Positions 9,393-18,404 of a DNA stretch of 64,000 nt are shown here, in pieces (within the stretch, counting starts at the first letter, position 1; each line of letters begins with the position of its first letter). The notes beneath the pieces were generated by a model. It was not told where the DNA came from. It did no database searches and saw only the letters and a program-made list of their open reading frames with translations. The stretch is from Streptomyces ortus (GTDB lineage: Bacteria > Actinomycetota > Actinomycetes > Streptomycetales > Streptomycetaceae), in contig NZ_JAIFZO010000002.1 of NCBI RefSeq assembly GCF_026341275.1, forward strand, positions 1,686,361 to 1,750,360. Direction: 5' to 3'. Position numbers and translations under genes: made by a program.

Positions 9393-10490
9393 TTATCCGC
9401 GGACGAGGCTCAGGACGCCGTCAATTCTATGACTGCGGGAGTGTTCGCGGCCTCCGTCAATGGAAGTCATCGTCAGCCCGAAGAGCATGTTCTTCAGCTC
9501 TCCTGGCGTGATGCCGAGTTGGTCGGCCACGTTGTGCGGGCGGATGTCTTTGGTACGCAGGCCCTGAAAGGCCTTGGTCAGAATCTGGGATGCCTCCCGC
9601 TTCCTCAGCCCCTGCGGCTCGTCGGTGCGGTATCCGCGAGCACTCAGTTCCGCGCAGGTGGAGCGGTACTGCCAGTTGGTGAGGAGGTTCAGGTCGTGCA
9701 TGCGGTAGGTCAGGGCCATGGCGGAAACTTTCCAGATGCGCTTGCCGCTCAAAATCTGATCGACGCGGGCGCCTGCGGGCATGTGGCCGAGGACGCTGGC
9801 GGCGGGCATCAGGAAGGCGCTGGCGAAGTCGTTTGCCTGGCGTTCGGCTTCTGGTCCGATGCAGGGGCGCTCGCCGCTGGCGTGCATGACGAGGTGGCCC
9901 AGTTCGTGGGCGGCATCGAACCGGCTGCGTTCCACGGTTTTCAGTGTGTTCAGGAAGACGAAGGGCACACCGCTCCTCCAGACGGCGAAGGCATCGACCT
10001 CCAGCGAGTCCGGCGGCAGAGAGAAGACTCGAACGCCGTGGGCTTCCAGCAGGTGCACCATGTTCGGTGCCGGCGCCTGGCCCAGGTCCCAGCGGGTGCG
10101 GACCATGCCTGCGGCGGTTTCCGGGTCCGGCTTGCCGAGGGAGGGGAGATCGGGCTCTGGCAGGAGGAAGCGTTCGGCGATCCAGTCATACAACTGCGCG
10201 GCAAGAGTGCCTGCAGCCCGGGCCGAGTCCAGTACGCGCGGTGGGGTCTTGGTCCGAGCGCGCCACGAGATGCCGTCCGAGGGAAGTTCGTTGACCTCCG
10301 CACCGCTGAAGAACGCTTCGGGGAAGTCGAGTGCTGCGGCGATCTTCCGGACGGTGGGGGGCCGGGGTGACGTGCGCCCTGTCTCGTAGTTGGAGAGGCT
10401 CTGCAGAGAGACGCCTGCGTGCTGGGAAAGTTCTGCGAGGGTCAGTCCCCGGCGTTTCCGGGCCAGTGTGATGCGTGATGGAGTCACCAT
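9393..10490 (-). CDS. XRE-family regulator fused to ImmA/IrrE-type metallopeptidase
   Basis: A 365-residue protein. Residues 5-60 form a Cro/C1 helix-turn-helix (ITLARKRRGLTLAELSQHAGVS). The middle carries the zinc peptidase motif HELGH (in AAHELGHLVMH) near residue 190. Family members are DNA-binding proteins cleaved or activated under stress, or antitoxin-like regulators encoded on mobile elements. The gene lies downstream of, and on the same strand as, a hypothetical gene at 10562. The 71-base gap between them holds a perfect 11-bp inverted repeat. Autoregulation through that palindrome is likely but inferred. Confidence 0.85.
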   Translation of the reverse strand: MVTPSRITLARKRRGLTLAELSQHAGVSLQSLSNYETGRTSPRPPTVRKIAAALDFPEAFFSGAEVNELPSDGISWRARTKTPPRVLDSARAAGTLAAQLYDWIAERFLLPEPDLPSLGKPDPETAAGMVRTRWDLGQAPAPNMVHLLEAHGVRVFSLPPDSLEVDAFAVWRSGVPFVFLNTLKTVERSRFDAAHELGHLVMHASGERPCIGPEAERQANDFASAFLMPAASVLGHMPAGARVDQILSGKRIWKVSAMALTYRMHDLNLLTNWQYRSTCAELSARGYRTDEPQGLRKREASQILTKAFQGLRTKDIRPHNVADQLGITPGELKNMLFGLTMTSIDGGREHSRSHRIDGVLSLVRG

Positions 10491-10520
10491 GGTGGAACTG
10501 CCTCATTTGTCGTGGTGCTC

Positions 10521-10550
10521 GGTGCGGCACTAGGTAGACAGTGCCGCACC
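10521..10550. promoter_or_regulatory. Perfect 11-bp inverted repeat between the 10562 gene and the XRE-ImmA gene
   Basis: Arms GGTGCGGCACT and AGTGCCGCACC are separated by 8 bases. The TGCGG/CCGCA core also occurs in the palindrome upstream of the first gene of this pair at 11264-11277. A shared core at both promoters suggests an operator for the XRE protein. A terminator or attenuator hairpin is the alternative. Confidence 0.5.
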
Positions 10551-10561
10551 AGGACGGACGA

Positions 10562-11221
10562 TCAGCGGAAGTCGACGGGGATGTCGATCTCGCCGGGTCC
10601 ATCTTCGTACAGCGGTTCGATTCCGTCCATTTCGAGGGCCGGGAGAGGTATGCGTTGCTTCCATTTTGTGACGTAGCCGTCGGTGACCTCGCCCGGCAGT
10701 GACAGCTCACTGTGGATGTGCAGCTTGTCGCCGTCTTCGACCCGGTACGAGACGAGGAACCAGATCTGCAGCCGATCGGCCTCTTCTTCACTCAGCGCAA
10801 TCTCGTGACGGGGCACCGGCCGGGGGAAGAACTCCAGCTGAGTGTTGACCTCGGCGGCACGTTCCGTCGCGGCACCTCGGCGGCGCTGATTTCGGGGGTG
10901 AAGCCCGCGGTCCCCCGTCGCGGCGTCCCCCGCCATGGCGCCGATCGCGATGGCCCCGTCGGGGCTGCAGACCACTTCCAGATGGTCATGCAGGAGCCGC
11001 TTCCAGCCCTCATTCTGGATGTGCATCTCCCGGACGATACGGACGTGCTCTTGGTAGGCCCGGGTGCCCGCCGTGTTGGCTGGGTGGTTGGGCGTTACGG
11101 AGCGACGGGCGACCTCACCGGCCCGCAGGGCGGGATGCAGGTACTCCAGTTTGGTGCCGAGGGCAGCCAGCTGCACGCGATAGTCGTCGGGCTCGGGTGC
11201 GGCGACGGAAAGGACGGCCAT
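10562..11221 (-). CDS. Hypothetical protein, partner of the XRE-ImmA gene
   Basis: A 219-residue soluble protein. The start at ATG 11221 is supported by GGAGG four bases upstream. The C-terminal half is predicted to be beta-rich (IWFLVSYRVEDGDKLHIHSELSLP) and very acidic at the end (YEDGPGEIDIPVDF). No domain recognised. The genetic layout, a small unknown protein followed by an XRE-ImmA protein, is typical of mobile-element toxin-antitoxin or stress modules, where the ImmA protein controls its partner. That role is inference. Confidence 0.65.
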   Translation of the reverse strand: MAVLSVAAPEPDDYRVQLAALGTKLEYLHPALRAGEVARRSVTPNHPANTAGTRAYQEHVRIVREMHIQNEGWKRLLHDHLEVVCSPDGAIAIGAMAGDAATGDRGLHPRNQRRRGAATERAAEVNTQLEFFPRPVPRHEIALSEEEADRLQIWFLVSYRVEDGDKLHIHSELSLPGEVTDGYVTKWKQRIPLPALEMDGIEPLYEDGPGEIDIPVDFR

Positions 11222-11248
11222 GCAACCTCCGGGGCTAGACAGACTCCA

Positions 11249-11294
11249 AGTTATAAGAACAGTACCGCACATGCGGTGCCATCCTTATAAGAAC
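11249..11294 (-). promoter_or_regulatory. Promoter/operator region of the 10562-XRE pair
   Basis: Two direct copies of TTATAAGAAC (11251-11260 and 11285-11294) flank a palindrome ACCGCA-CA-TGCGGT at 11264-11277. Read on the minus strand, the copy nearer the gene supplies TATAAC where a -10 box would sit, about 28 bases before the start codon. The palindrome shares its core with the inverted repeat at 10521. Confidence 0.5.
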
Positions 11295-11880
11295 CTGGCA
11301 ACACGTCAGTTGGGAACCAGCGGACTTCAGCAACAGTGAGACCTAGGACGGCCTTCCCGGACCTGGCTCTCTGTCTCCGTGTATCGACAGCTGGGCTGCG
11401 GGAGCACATGATCCATGGATACGGGTTGTCGGGCCCGTCGAGCAGCGCCAACGGTGCGCCCGATGGCCTTTTAGTTGCCGCCCGATGGGGTCAATGCCAT
11501 CGCAAACCGCCGGGTGCGCAGTCATGCAGCGCTCTCCCCTGGTCGGGGCAACAAGCTGTCTGAACCGGCTGACTGCCGTGTGCCGGACAGAATGATGCAC
11601 TGTCTGCACAATGGCTTTCCACACAAGAGGGCTGAAACCCCTCCGGGTGCCGCGCACGAGCCACCCTGAGCGGCCATCGCTGTGATGTACAACTCACCTC
11701 ACGTGCGGTGCGCCATAGCGGCGGAGGGGTGAGCGAGGGTGGCAGCCGCGTAGGAAAGTTGTGCAGCGCGCCCCGGAGTGGTGCGCCCACGACTGGGAAC
11801 TACATCGTGTCGGTTCGCCGTGCCGTCGGCATTATCGCCGGCCCGGTGATGCCCGAGTTGCAGCGGCCTGGCGGTGTCCT
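11295..11880. other. Gap without a recognisable gene
   Basis: Nearly 600 bases between the XRE pair and the TetR gene. Open frames on both strands overlap and lack ribosome binding sites. I see no RNA gene, repeat array or clear terminator. Confidence 0.4.
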
Positions 11881-12504
11881 TCAGGCGGGAGCCGAAGCCA
11901 GCAGGCCGTCGAGATACAAGCGCAGGATGCGTGGGCCGAACTGGTCAGTGGCGGACCAGCTGGTGCCCGGCAGCGGGCGGCCAAGCTGAGCGACGGCCAT
12001 GATGATCTCCTCCAACGACATGTCTGCGCGCACCTGTTGCGTCTGTTGCGCACGGTTCAGCAACGTCTGAGCGGCTTGCATCATCCGGCCCTTCTGCCGT
12101 GCCAGTTCCGGACGCACGCCAGCTTTTTCTTCTGACAGGCAGCACAGGGCAGCCAGCCGCTCGTGAGCTGCGGTCTCCAAGAAATGGCGCAACGCGACGC
12201 AGGGATCGTCGTCCTTCGCAGCGACCTCTTCCGCCGCATCAGCGACGTTCACCACGATTCGCTCGATCGCTTCCGCCAGCAGCGCATCCCGAACCGGAAA
12301 GTGTCGGTAGAGAGTGGCGTTACCCACCCCAGCGCGACGTGCTATCTCGTCCAACGGCGCTTCCCAGCCCTGCTCGACAAGCACTTCCTGGGCTGCGGCG
12401 AGGATCCTGGTCCGGTTGCGCACGGCGTCTGTCCGCAGCGCCCGGCAGCGTCGCGTCCCGATGTCCGCACCCCAACCACCGACCCGCATACCGGCCTCCC
12501 TCAA
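11881..12504 (-). CDS. TetR-family transcriptional regulator
   Basis: A 207-residue TetR protein. The N-terminal helix-turn-helix spans about residues 25-75 (TRILAAAQEVLVEQGW, then IARRAGVGNATLYRHFP). The C-terminal ligand domain is helical, with a Cys pair at AALCCLSEEK that could sense a thiol-reactive ligand. ATG 12489 is an alternative start. The gene lies downstream of, and in the same direction as, the B12 mutase genes, 129 bases past the small-subunit stop, so it may be read with them or control them. Its ligand is unknown. Confidence 0.8.
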   Translation of the reverse strand: MREAGMRVGGWGADIGTRRCRALRTDAVRNRTRILAAAQEVLVEQGWEAPLDEIARRAGVGNATLYRHFPVRDALLAEAIERIVVNVADAAEEVAAKDDDPCVALRHFLETAAHERLAALCCLSEEKAGVRPELARQKGRMMQAAQTLLNRAQQTQQVRADMSLEEIIMAVAQLGRPLPGTSWSATDQFGPRILRLYLDGLLASAPA

Positions 12505-12632
12505 CGCTCAGTGCTTCCCGTCTCATTATCCGTGACCGGCGACCGTGACAGGTCGGCGTCGCAGCAACGGTCGGCACTCGGGCGGTGGGCTCCGGACACC
12601 ACACGTACGAGGTTCTTGTCGTTCAGGGGATG

Positions 12633-13061
12633 CTACGAAGGCACGGGATCGAGAGAGTCCTTGCTCGCTCCCACGTGCGTCGTCACCCAGTCCACGACCG
12701 TCGCCATCGAAGTCCCTGGCGTGAACAGTGCGGCGACTCCCTCTTTGAGGAGGTTTTCGACGTCGTCCGCGGGGATGATGCCGCCTCCGAAGACGACGAT
12801 GTCTTCAGCGTCCTCATGCCGGAGCAGCCTCACGACTTCCGCGAAGGTGGTCATATGGGCCCCGGACAGGACAGACAGTCCGATGCCGTCGACGTCCTCC
12901 TGGACAGCGGTCGCTACGATCTGCGCGGGGGTCTGATGCAGCCCCGTGTAGATGACTTCCACTCCGGCGTCTCGCAGTGCTCGTGCGACGACCTTCGCGC
13001 CACGGTCGTGGCCGTCGAGGCCGGGCTTGGCCACGATGACGCGCAGGGGTGAAGACGGCAT
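12633..13061 (-). CDS. Acyl-CoA mutase small subunit, cobalamin-binding
   Basis: A 142-residue B12-binding domain with the classic DGHDRG (Asp-X-His-X-X-Gly) that gives the lower axial histidine, followed by GLSVLSGAH and VFGGGIIP, the SxL and GG parts of the cobalamin pocket. Stand-alone small subunits of this size belong to isobutyryl-CoA or hydroxyisobutyryl-CoA mutase-type enzymes, where the large subunit is a separate protein. It starts 36 bases after the large-subunit stop, so the two form an operon. With the large subunit it would interconvert branched and linear acyl-CoAs or succinyl- and methylmalonyl-CoA. Confidence 0.9.
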   Translation of the reverse strand: MPSSPLRVIVAKPGLDGHDRGAKVVARALRDAGVEVIYTGLHQTPAQIVATAVQEDVDGIGLSVLSGAHMTTFAEVVRLLRHEDAEDIVVFGGGIIPADDVENLLKEGVAALFTPGTSMATVVDWVTTHVGASKDSLDPVPS

Positions 13062-13097
13062 GACGGCTCCTCGTTCAAAGTGCGTGTCGGCTCAGCT

Positions 13098-14675
13098 CTA
13101 GAGGTTGGACGGGACGTAGGTTCCCCAGACTTCCCGCAAGGCGTTGCTCACCTCACCGACCGTTGCTCGCGCTCGCAGCGCTTCCTTCATCGGGTAGAGC
13201 ACGTTGTCCTCGCCGTCGGCGGCCTTCTTCAGGCTCGTCAGCGCTGAGTCCACCAGTTGCTGGTCACGCTCCGCGCGGAGCGTGGCGAGGCGTTCAGCCT
13301 GCTGGGCTTCGATGGCCGGGTCGACGCGGAGAGGCTCGTACGGCTCCTCCTCGTCGAGCTGGAAGCGGTTGACGCCGACGACCACCCGTTCGCCGGAGTC
13401 GGTCTCCTGAGCAATGCGGTAGGCGTTGATTTCGATCTCGTTCTTCTGGAAGCCGTGCTCGATGGCGTTGACCGCGCCGCCGAGGTCCTCGACCTTCTGC
13501 ATCAGTTCCAGTACGGCCACCTCCACGTCGTCGGTCATCCGCTCGACGACATAGGAGCCGGCGAAGGGGTCGACGGTCGCCGTCACGTCCGTCTCGTAGG
13601 CGAGGACCTGCTGGGTACGCAGGGCCAGGCGCGCGGACTTGTCGGTCGGCAGCGCGAGGGCCTCGTCGAAGGAGTTGGTGTGCAGCGACTGGGTGCCTCC
13701 CAAGACCGCGGCCAGGCCCTGCACCGCGACGCGGACGAGGTTGATCTCGGGCTGCTGGGCCGTCAGCTGTACACCGGCTGTCTGCGTGTGGAAGCGCAGC
13801 ATCAGCGACTTGGGGTTCTTCGCACCGAACTCCTCGCGCATCACCCGCGCCCAGATCCGGCGGGCGGCACGGAACTTGGCGACCTCCTCCAGGATCGTCG
13901 TGCGGGCCACGAAGAAGAAGGACAGGCGGGGCGCGAAGTCGTCGACATCCATGCCGGCGGCTACCGCCGTGCGTACGTACTCGATGCCGTCCGCCAGGGT
14001 GAAGGCGATCTCCTGGGCGGGCGAGGCACCGGCCTCCGCCATGTGGTAGCCGGAGATCGAGATCGTGTTCCACCTGGGCATCTCGGCACGGCAGTACTTG
14101 AAGATGTCCGCGGTCAGACGTAGGGAGGGCGTCGGCGGGAAAATGTACGTCCCGCGTGCGATGTACTCCTTCAGCACGTCGTTCTGGATGGTTCCCGTGA
14201 GCCGGTCGGCGCTGATCCCCTGCTCTTCGGCGACCAGTTGGTAGAGCACCAGGAGGAGCGCAGCGGGCGCGTTGATCGTCATCGACGTCGACACCCTGTC
14301 CAGCGGGATCCCGTCGAACAGCACCCGCATGTCGTCGATGGAATCGATCGCCACGCCGACCTTGCCCACTTCGCCGCTCGCGATCGGCGCGTCCGAGTCG
14401 TGGCCCATCTGGGTGGGCAGGTCGAAGGCGACCGACAGGCCCGTCGTGCCGTTGGCGATCAGCTGCTTGTAGCGGGCATTGGACTCCGTCGCCGTACCGA
14501 AGCCGGCGTACTGGCGCATCGTCCACGGCCGGCCGGTGTACATGGACGGGTAGACACCACGCGTGAAGGGGTACGCGCCCGGTTGGCCCAGCTTCTCGGC
14601 CGGGTCCCAGTCCCCCTGTGCTGCGGGCCCGTAGACCGGTTCGATGGGCAGTCCGGACTCCGACTCGCGCGCCAT
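13098..14675 (-). CDS. Methylmalonyl-CoA mutase-type large subunit
   Basis: A 525-residue TIM-barrel subunit of the acyl-CoA mutase family, without a fused B12 domain. It keeps the substrate-binding stretch [18 protein letters not shown]. The tyrosine of RQYAGF is the residue I associate with methylmalonyl-CoA mutase; isobutyryl-CoA mutase has Phe there. PPTPSLRL and [12 protein letters not shown] are also conserved. I start at ATG 14675 (MARESESG) with AAAGG upstream. An in-frame start at 14771 adds a Pro-rich leader unlike the family. The separate subunits resemble ICM/HCM, so substrate choice is open. A role in supplying methylmalonyl-CoA to the nearby polyketide synthase is inference. Confidence 0.88.
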   Translation of the reverse strand: MARESESGLPIEPVYGPAAQGDWDPAEKLGQPGAYPFTRGVYPSMYTGRPWTMRQYAGFGTATESNARYKQLIANGTTGLSVAFDLPTQMGHDSDAPIASGEVGKVGVAIDSIDDMRVLFDGIPLDRVSTSMTINAPAALLLVLYQLVAEEQGISADRLTGTIQNDVLKEYIARGTYIFPPTPSLRLTADIFKYCRAEMPRWNTISISGYHMAEAGASPAQEIAFTLADGIEYVRTAVAAGMDVDDFAPRLSFFFVARTTILEEVAKFRAARRIWARVMREEFGAKNPKSLMLRFHTQTAGVQLTAQQPEINLVRVAVQGLAAVLGGTQSLHTNSFDEALALPTDKSARLALRTQQVLAYETDVTATVDPFAGSYVVERMTDDVEVAVLELMQKVEDLGGAVNAIEHGFQKNEIEINAYRIAQETDSGERVVVGVNRFQLDEEEPYEPLRVDPAIEAQQAERLATLRAERDQQLVDSALTSLKKAADGEDNVLYPMKEALRARATVGEVSNALREVWGTYVPSNL

Positions 14676-14781
14676 GGTCAGAGGGCCTTTCGTGGGCGTT
14701 GGTGGTGGAGGAGGTGACGGCACGGGCCGACAGTGGTGACCGCTGCCGCTGGTTCTCCATGCCTGTGACATGGGATAAGTC

Positions 14782-15057
14782 CTACTCAGCCATGTAGGTC
14801 CGGTAGATCCATCCGTAGACCCGCAGGGAACGTCCGTCGACGTCCCGTACCTCGGCGGTTGCCTCGAAGTGCTCGTAACGGTTCTGAACGCTGAGCTTCA
14901 CCCGGTCCGTGAAGTCCGCGACCTGATGGACCCGCAGGTCCTCGGGGATGTCCTTTCCGCCCGACAGGAAGATGTTGGGCTCGGAGGGACGGCCGTCGTC
15001 GCTCCGCAGGATGTTGTCGGGGCGGTCCTGAGCAGTGCTGAGGATGGTGCTGGTCAT
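14782..15057 (-). CDS. DUF5988-family small protein
   Basis: A 91-residue protein whose C-terminal half matches DUF5988: [15 protein letters not shown], then a turn, then [12 protein letters not shown]. These proteins are short, soluble and often found in or beside Streptomyces natural product clusters; their function is unknown to me. It starts at ATG 15057 and is the first gene of the minus-strand group that continues into the B12 mutase subunits. Confidence 0.7.
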   Translation of the reverse strand: MTSTILSTAQDRPDNILRSDDGRPSEPNIFLSGGKDIPEDLRVHQVADFTDRVKLSVQNRYEHFEATAEVRDVDGRSLRVYGWIYRTYMAE

Positions 15058-15061
15058 GTGC

Positions 15062-15607
15062 GAGTCCTCTCACGCAGGGCGCTTTGAACAGGCGAACTGA
15101 CAGGGATGGAGGGCGCGGCCGAGGGGCGGCGCGTCGCTGATCGAGGACGTGGAGGTCCCCTGCGCGTCGGTGCGTCAGGGAACACCACGGTCGTCGCCAC
15201 GCCACAACGGGCTGCCGCGACTTCGCTATATCGACTGTTGCCGAATTAAGAATCAGCTTGGCGTCGATCCGCGGCGGCTGTCAACCACTTCCCGGAACTC
15301 AAGGCAAACGATCTTCACCGCGGGAGGGTGAGGGCGGGCGTCACACGCAAGATGCGCGGCGCACGGCGGCACGGCCGCGGGCGCGGGCACGAAAAAGGTC
15401 GCTCGGGCGGCGGAGCCGGAGACGAGACCAGGGGAAATTTCACAGGACAGCGGCGGATCGCCAGTTCATTCCTGGCGTCACATACCGAGCTCGCTCTGCA
15501 GGACGCGACAGGACTCAGCGCCGGTGGCAGGGCATGACTCAGACACACATGGCATGTCGGGGCTCAGCCCCTCACGCCAGGGCTCGGCGAGCGCGTCAGA
15601 GCGCGGT
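15062..15607. other. Intergenic region upstream of the DUF5988-mutase genes
   Basis: About 545 bases with no supported gene. An AT-rich patch near 15225-15255 (cgctatatcgactgttgccg, then aattaagaatcagc) stands out in GC-rich surroundings and may carry the promoter of the minus-strand mutase group. Nothing else is recognised. I looked for cobalamin riboswitch features and saw none. Confidence 0.4.
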
Positions 15608-15961
15608 TCAGTCGCCGGTGGTGAGGAATCCGGACAGCGCGGCGAGGACCGCGGGAGCGAGCCGGTAGTAGACCCAGGTTCCGCGCCGTTCGGACAGCAG
15701 CAGGCCCGCTTCGCGGAGCTTCTTCAGGTGGTGGCTGACCGTGGGCTGGGAAACGCCGACATCGGCGATGTCGCACACACAGGCCTCACCGTCAGGATGA
15801 GAGGCGACCTTGGAGAACAGGCGTAGCCGCACCGGGTCCCCCAGCGCCTTGAACATGGCGGCCGTGAGTTCGGCTTCCTCATCGGTCAGCTCCCGGTCCG
15901 TGAGGGACGGGCAGCAGGGCGGGGCGACGGGGGCGGCCGCCAACTGCGCTAGTTTCGACAT
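15608..15961 (-). CDS. arsR: ArsR-family arsenite-responsive repressor (CVC type)
   Basis: A 117-residue ArsR/SmtB winged-helix protein. It has a Cys pair near the N-terminus (PPCCPSL) and ACVCDI in the DNA-recognition region, the arrangement that binds As(III) in actinobacterial ArsR proteins of the Corynebacterium type. The recognition helix contains SQPTVSHHLKKLREAGLL. It starts at ATG 15961 and is divergent from the SDR gene at 16042. The sequence ctatgttgac just upstream also occurs before the ArsR gene at 43304 and the flavoprotein gene at 43468, which suggests shared control. Confidence 0.9.
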   Translation of the reverse strand: MSKLAQLAAAPVAPPCCPSLTDRELTDEEAELTAAMFKALGDPVRLRLFSKVASHPDGEACVCDIADVGVSQPTVSHHLKKLREAGLLLSERRGTWVYYRLAPAVLAALSGFLTTGD

Positions 15962-16041
15962 GCATCTATGTTGACACCGGTTCCGCCTCCTGCCAAGATC
16001 GCTTAATTCGATGCCTATCTAATCATTAAGCTGGGGGAAGC

Positions 16042-16827
16042 ATGACAGACGTGCGCACCGCCGACGCAGGACGGTCCGCGAGGACGGCCGTCGTCACGGG
16101 AGCCAGCAGCGGAATCGGGGCTGCGACCGCGCGGGCACTGGCTCGCGACGGCTTCGAGGTCGTCCTCACCGCACGCCGCTCCGACCGGCTGGAGGCCGTC
16201 GCCAAGGAGATCGGGGACGAGGGCGGAACGGCCCGAGTTTTCCCGCTGGACGTCACCGACAAGGAGGCGGTCCGCGCCTTCGCCAAGCAGGTGCCGACAT
16301 GCGACGTACTGGTCAACAACGCCGGCGGCGCCTATGGGACGGAACACATCGAGCACGCCGATCCCGGCGACTGGCAGTCCATGTTCGAGGTGAACGTCGT
16401 CGGGGCGCTGCACATGACCCAGGCGCTGCTGCCGAGCCTTAAAGCCTCTGGAGACGGGGTCGTGGTCGTCATCTCCTCAACCGCCTCGTTCACCTGTTAT
16501 GAGGGCGGCGGCGGTTACAGCGCCGCGAAGCACGGGGCGCACGTACTGGCCGAGACCCTGCGCCTTGAGGTCTGCGGGGAGCCTCTGCGGGTCGTCGAGG
16601 TCGCCCCGGGCATGGTGCACACCGAGGAGTTCTCCCTCAACCGCTACCGCGGGGACCTGGACAAGGCCGATGCCGTCTATGACGGGGTCGCCGAGCCGCT
16701 GGTCGCCGAGGATGTCGCCGACGTGGTGACCTGGGCGGTCTCGCGGCCGTCGCACGTGAACATCGATCTCCTGGTGGTGCGGCCACGCGCGCAGGCGGCG
16801 CAGCACAAGGTGCACCGCACCTCCTGA
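16042..16827 (+). CDS. Short-chain dehydrogenase/reductase
   Basis: A 261-residue classical SDR with the cofactor motif TGASSGIG near residue 20, NNAGG near residue 92, and a catalytic Ser with YSAAK (Tyr-X-X-X-Lys) near residue 158. The basic ARRSDR after the second strand suggests NADP(H). A GGGGGAAG ribosome binding site sits just before ATG 16042. It is divergent from the ArsR gene and ends at a terminator facing the flavoprotein gene. In the arsenic pathway an aldehyde reductase is needed to turn arsonoacetaldehyde into 2-hydroxyethylarsonate; this enzyme is a candidate, by inference from position. Confidence 0.85.
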   Translation: MTDVRTADAGRSARTAVVTGASSGIGAATARALARDGFEVVLTARRSDRLEAVAKEIGDEGGTARVFPLDVTDKEAVRAFAKQVPTCDVLVNNAGGAYGTEHIEHADPGDWQSMFEVNVVGALHMTQALLPSLKASGDGVVVVISSTASFTCYEGGGGYSAAKHGAHVLAETLRLEVCGEPLRVVEVAPGMVHTEEFSLNRYRGDLDKADAVYDGVAEPLVAEDVADVVTWAVSRPSHVNIDLLVVRPRAQAAQHKVHRTS

Positions 16828-16835
16828 CGCCAAAG

Positions 16836-16883
16836 CGCCGCTGCGGCCGTCTCCCCCGGTGCGGGGAGGCGACCGCGGCGGCG
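16836..16883. terminator. Bidirectional terminator hairpin between convergent genes
   Basis: A long inverted repeat with arms about 20 bases long (cgccgctgcggccgtctccc and its near complement), a short ggtgc loop and few mismatches. It lies between the convergent SDR and flavoprotein genes. Confidence 0.65.
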
Positions 16884-16887
16884 TCGT

Positions 16888-18369
16888 TCAGCAGCCGGAG
16901 GCGCCGGGCGCGTCGAACATGTCGGCGGCGTAGGCGGCCAGCTGCAGGGCGGCTGTGTGGTCGATGCCGAGTTCCGTGGCGGCGGACAGCACGGCGTCCG
17001 AGGCGGTGGCCGAGGTGCCCAGGTGCTTGGCGGTGACGTGCAGGAGCTGCTCGTGCTGCTCCTTGCTCAGACCCAGGCGCAGTGCGATCGCCTCACCCCC
17101 GGCGGTCACCGAGCACACCCCGGTCTCGGGCAGCTGCAGTTCGACCGACTGGGCGGCCTCCATGTCACCGGCGAGGGCGGCGGCGATGGAGCGGACCTGC
17201 TCGTAGCCGGTGAGCATGAGGAACGTCGGAGCGCGCCCGTAGCTCTTCATGCCGACGGCGAAGTAGCCCGGCTCGGGGTGGGCCAGTTCGCGGTAGCCGT
17301 GCGGGGTGACGGTGCCGCAGGAGTGCTGGTTGGGGTCGATCAGCGGCGCCAGCGCACGGGACGCGGACATGATCGGGTCCAGCTCCAGGCGCAGCTCGTC
17401 GGCGATGCGGTAGTCGGGCCTGAAGCCGGTGGCCGCGACGACCCGGTCGGCGGTGAGGGTCTGCTCGGTGCCGTCCGGGCCCCGGGAGATGAGTTCGACC
17501 TGGTCGCGCCCGGGGTCGCCGCCCAGAGTGCGGACGGTGTGGGTGCGGAAGTTGGGGGCGAGGGCGACACGGCCGGTGTCCACGAGCATCTTCAGGCCGG
17601 AGCCGATGGCCCCGCGGGCGGGCAGTTCGTCGTCGCTGCCGCCGCCGAAGGAGCCGGCCGGGTCGGCTCCGCGGATGGCCCAGGTGATGGTGGTGCCCGG
17701 TGCGGTGTCGGCCAGTTCGGCCAGGGAGAGCAGGGTGTTGGCCGCTGAGTGTCCGGCGCCGACGACGACGGTGTGGCGGCCGGCGTGCTGGTCGCGGTCG
17801 GCCCCGAAGACGTCGGGCAGGCCGTGGTTGATCCAGGCGGCGGCGTCCTGCTCGCCGTGGGCGGGCAGGCCGTTGGCGCCGAGGTGATTGGGCTGGTTCC
17901 AGGTGCCGGAGGCGTCGATGACGGCGCGGGCGAGCACTTCGTCCCCGTCGGCCAGACGAAGGACGAAGGGGGCTTCTTCCCGGCCGGCGGTGCGCAGACG
18001 GTCGATGCCCAGGCGACTGATGGCGGTGACGGCAGTGCCGTAACGGATGTGGGGGGCCAGGGCGGGCAGTTCGGCCAGCGGCTGGAGGTACTGCTTGACG
18101 AGGTCGCCGCCGGTGGGCAGGGCGGAGGCGTCGGGCTCCTCCCACCCGGCAGCTGCGAGCAGACGGCGGGCGGCAGGGTCGGTGTTGAACTCCCAGGGGC
18201 TGAAGAGCTGAACGTGGGACCAGGCCTGTACGGCCGATGCCGCGGCGTCGCCGGCTTCCACGACGACGAAGGGGAGGTTGCGTTCGGCCAGATGCGCTGC
18301 GGCGGCAAGGCCGACGGGGCCAGCTCCGATCACGGCGACGGGCAGACGGTCGGGGGTGAGGTCAACCAC
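16888..18369 (-). CDS. FAD/NAD(P)-binding flavoprotein of arsenic clusters (paralogue 1)
   Basis: A 493-residue two-dinucleotide-binding-domain flavoprotein. FAD site GAGPVGLAAAAHL lies near the N-terminus and a second Rossmann motif VVGAGHSAANTLL near residue 205. The conserved region DPNQHSCGTV, then GMKSYGRAPTFL, is shared with the gene at 43468, so these are paralogues. I chose GTG 18369 because AAAGGACACC precedes it; 18387 is an alternative. The C-terminus has an extra helical domain of about 80 residues and ends Gly-Cys. Related enzymes are flavin monooxygenases or oxidoreductases found beside arsR. The reaction is unknown; oxidation of a trivalent arsenical is a reasonable guess. Confidence 0.75.
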   Translation of the reverse strand: MVDLTPDRLPVAVIGAGPVGLAAAAHLAERNLPFVVVEAGDAAASAVQAWSHVQLFSPWEFNTDPAARRLLAAAGWEEPDASALPTGGDLVKQYLQPLAELPALAPHIRYGTAVTAISRLGIDRLRTAGREEAPFVLRLADGDEVLARAVIDASGTWNQPNHLGANGLPAHGEQDAAAWINHGLPDVFGADRDQHAGRHTVVVGAGHSAANTLLSLAELADTAPGTTITWAIRGADPAGSFGGGSDDELPARGAIGSGLKMLVDTGRVALAPNFRTHTVRTLGGDPGRDQVELISRGPDGTEQTLTADRVVAATGFRPDYRIADELRLELDPIMSASRALAPLIDPNQHSCGTVTPHGYRELAHPEPGYFAVGMKSYGRAPTFLMLTGYEQVRSIAAALAGDMEAAQSVELQLPETGVCSVTAGGEAIALRLGLSKEQHEQLLHVTAKHLGTSATASDAVLSAATELGIDHTAALQLAAYAADMFDAPGASGC

Positions 18370-18404
18370 GGTGCGGTGTCCTTTCACGAGGGGCGAGGCG
18401 GGAG

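Noticed and set aside
9201..10370. A 389-codon plus-strand frame opposite the XRE-ImmA gene
   Set aside because: The minus strand encodes clear HTH and HELGH motifs; the plus frame is a shadow.
14676..14771. Extended N-terminus for the mutase large subunit
   Set aside because: The extra 32 residues are Ser/Pro-rich and unlike the family; MARESESG at 14675 fits better.
15062..15600. Cobalamin riboswitch upstream of the B12 mutase genes
   Set aside because: No B12-box-like sequence or fitting paired structure was seen, and the enzymes use rather than make cobalamin.
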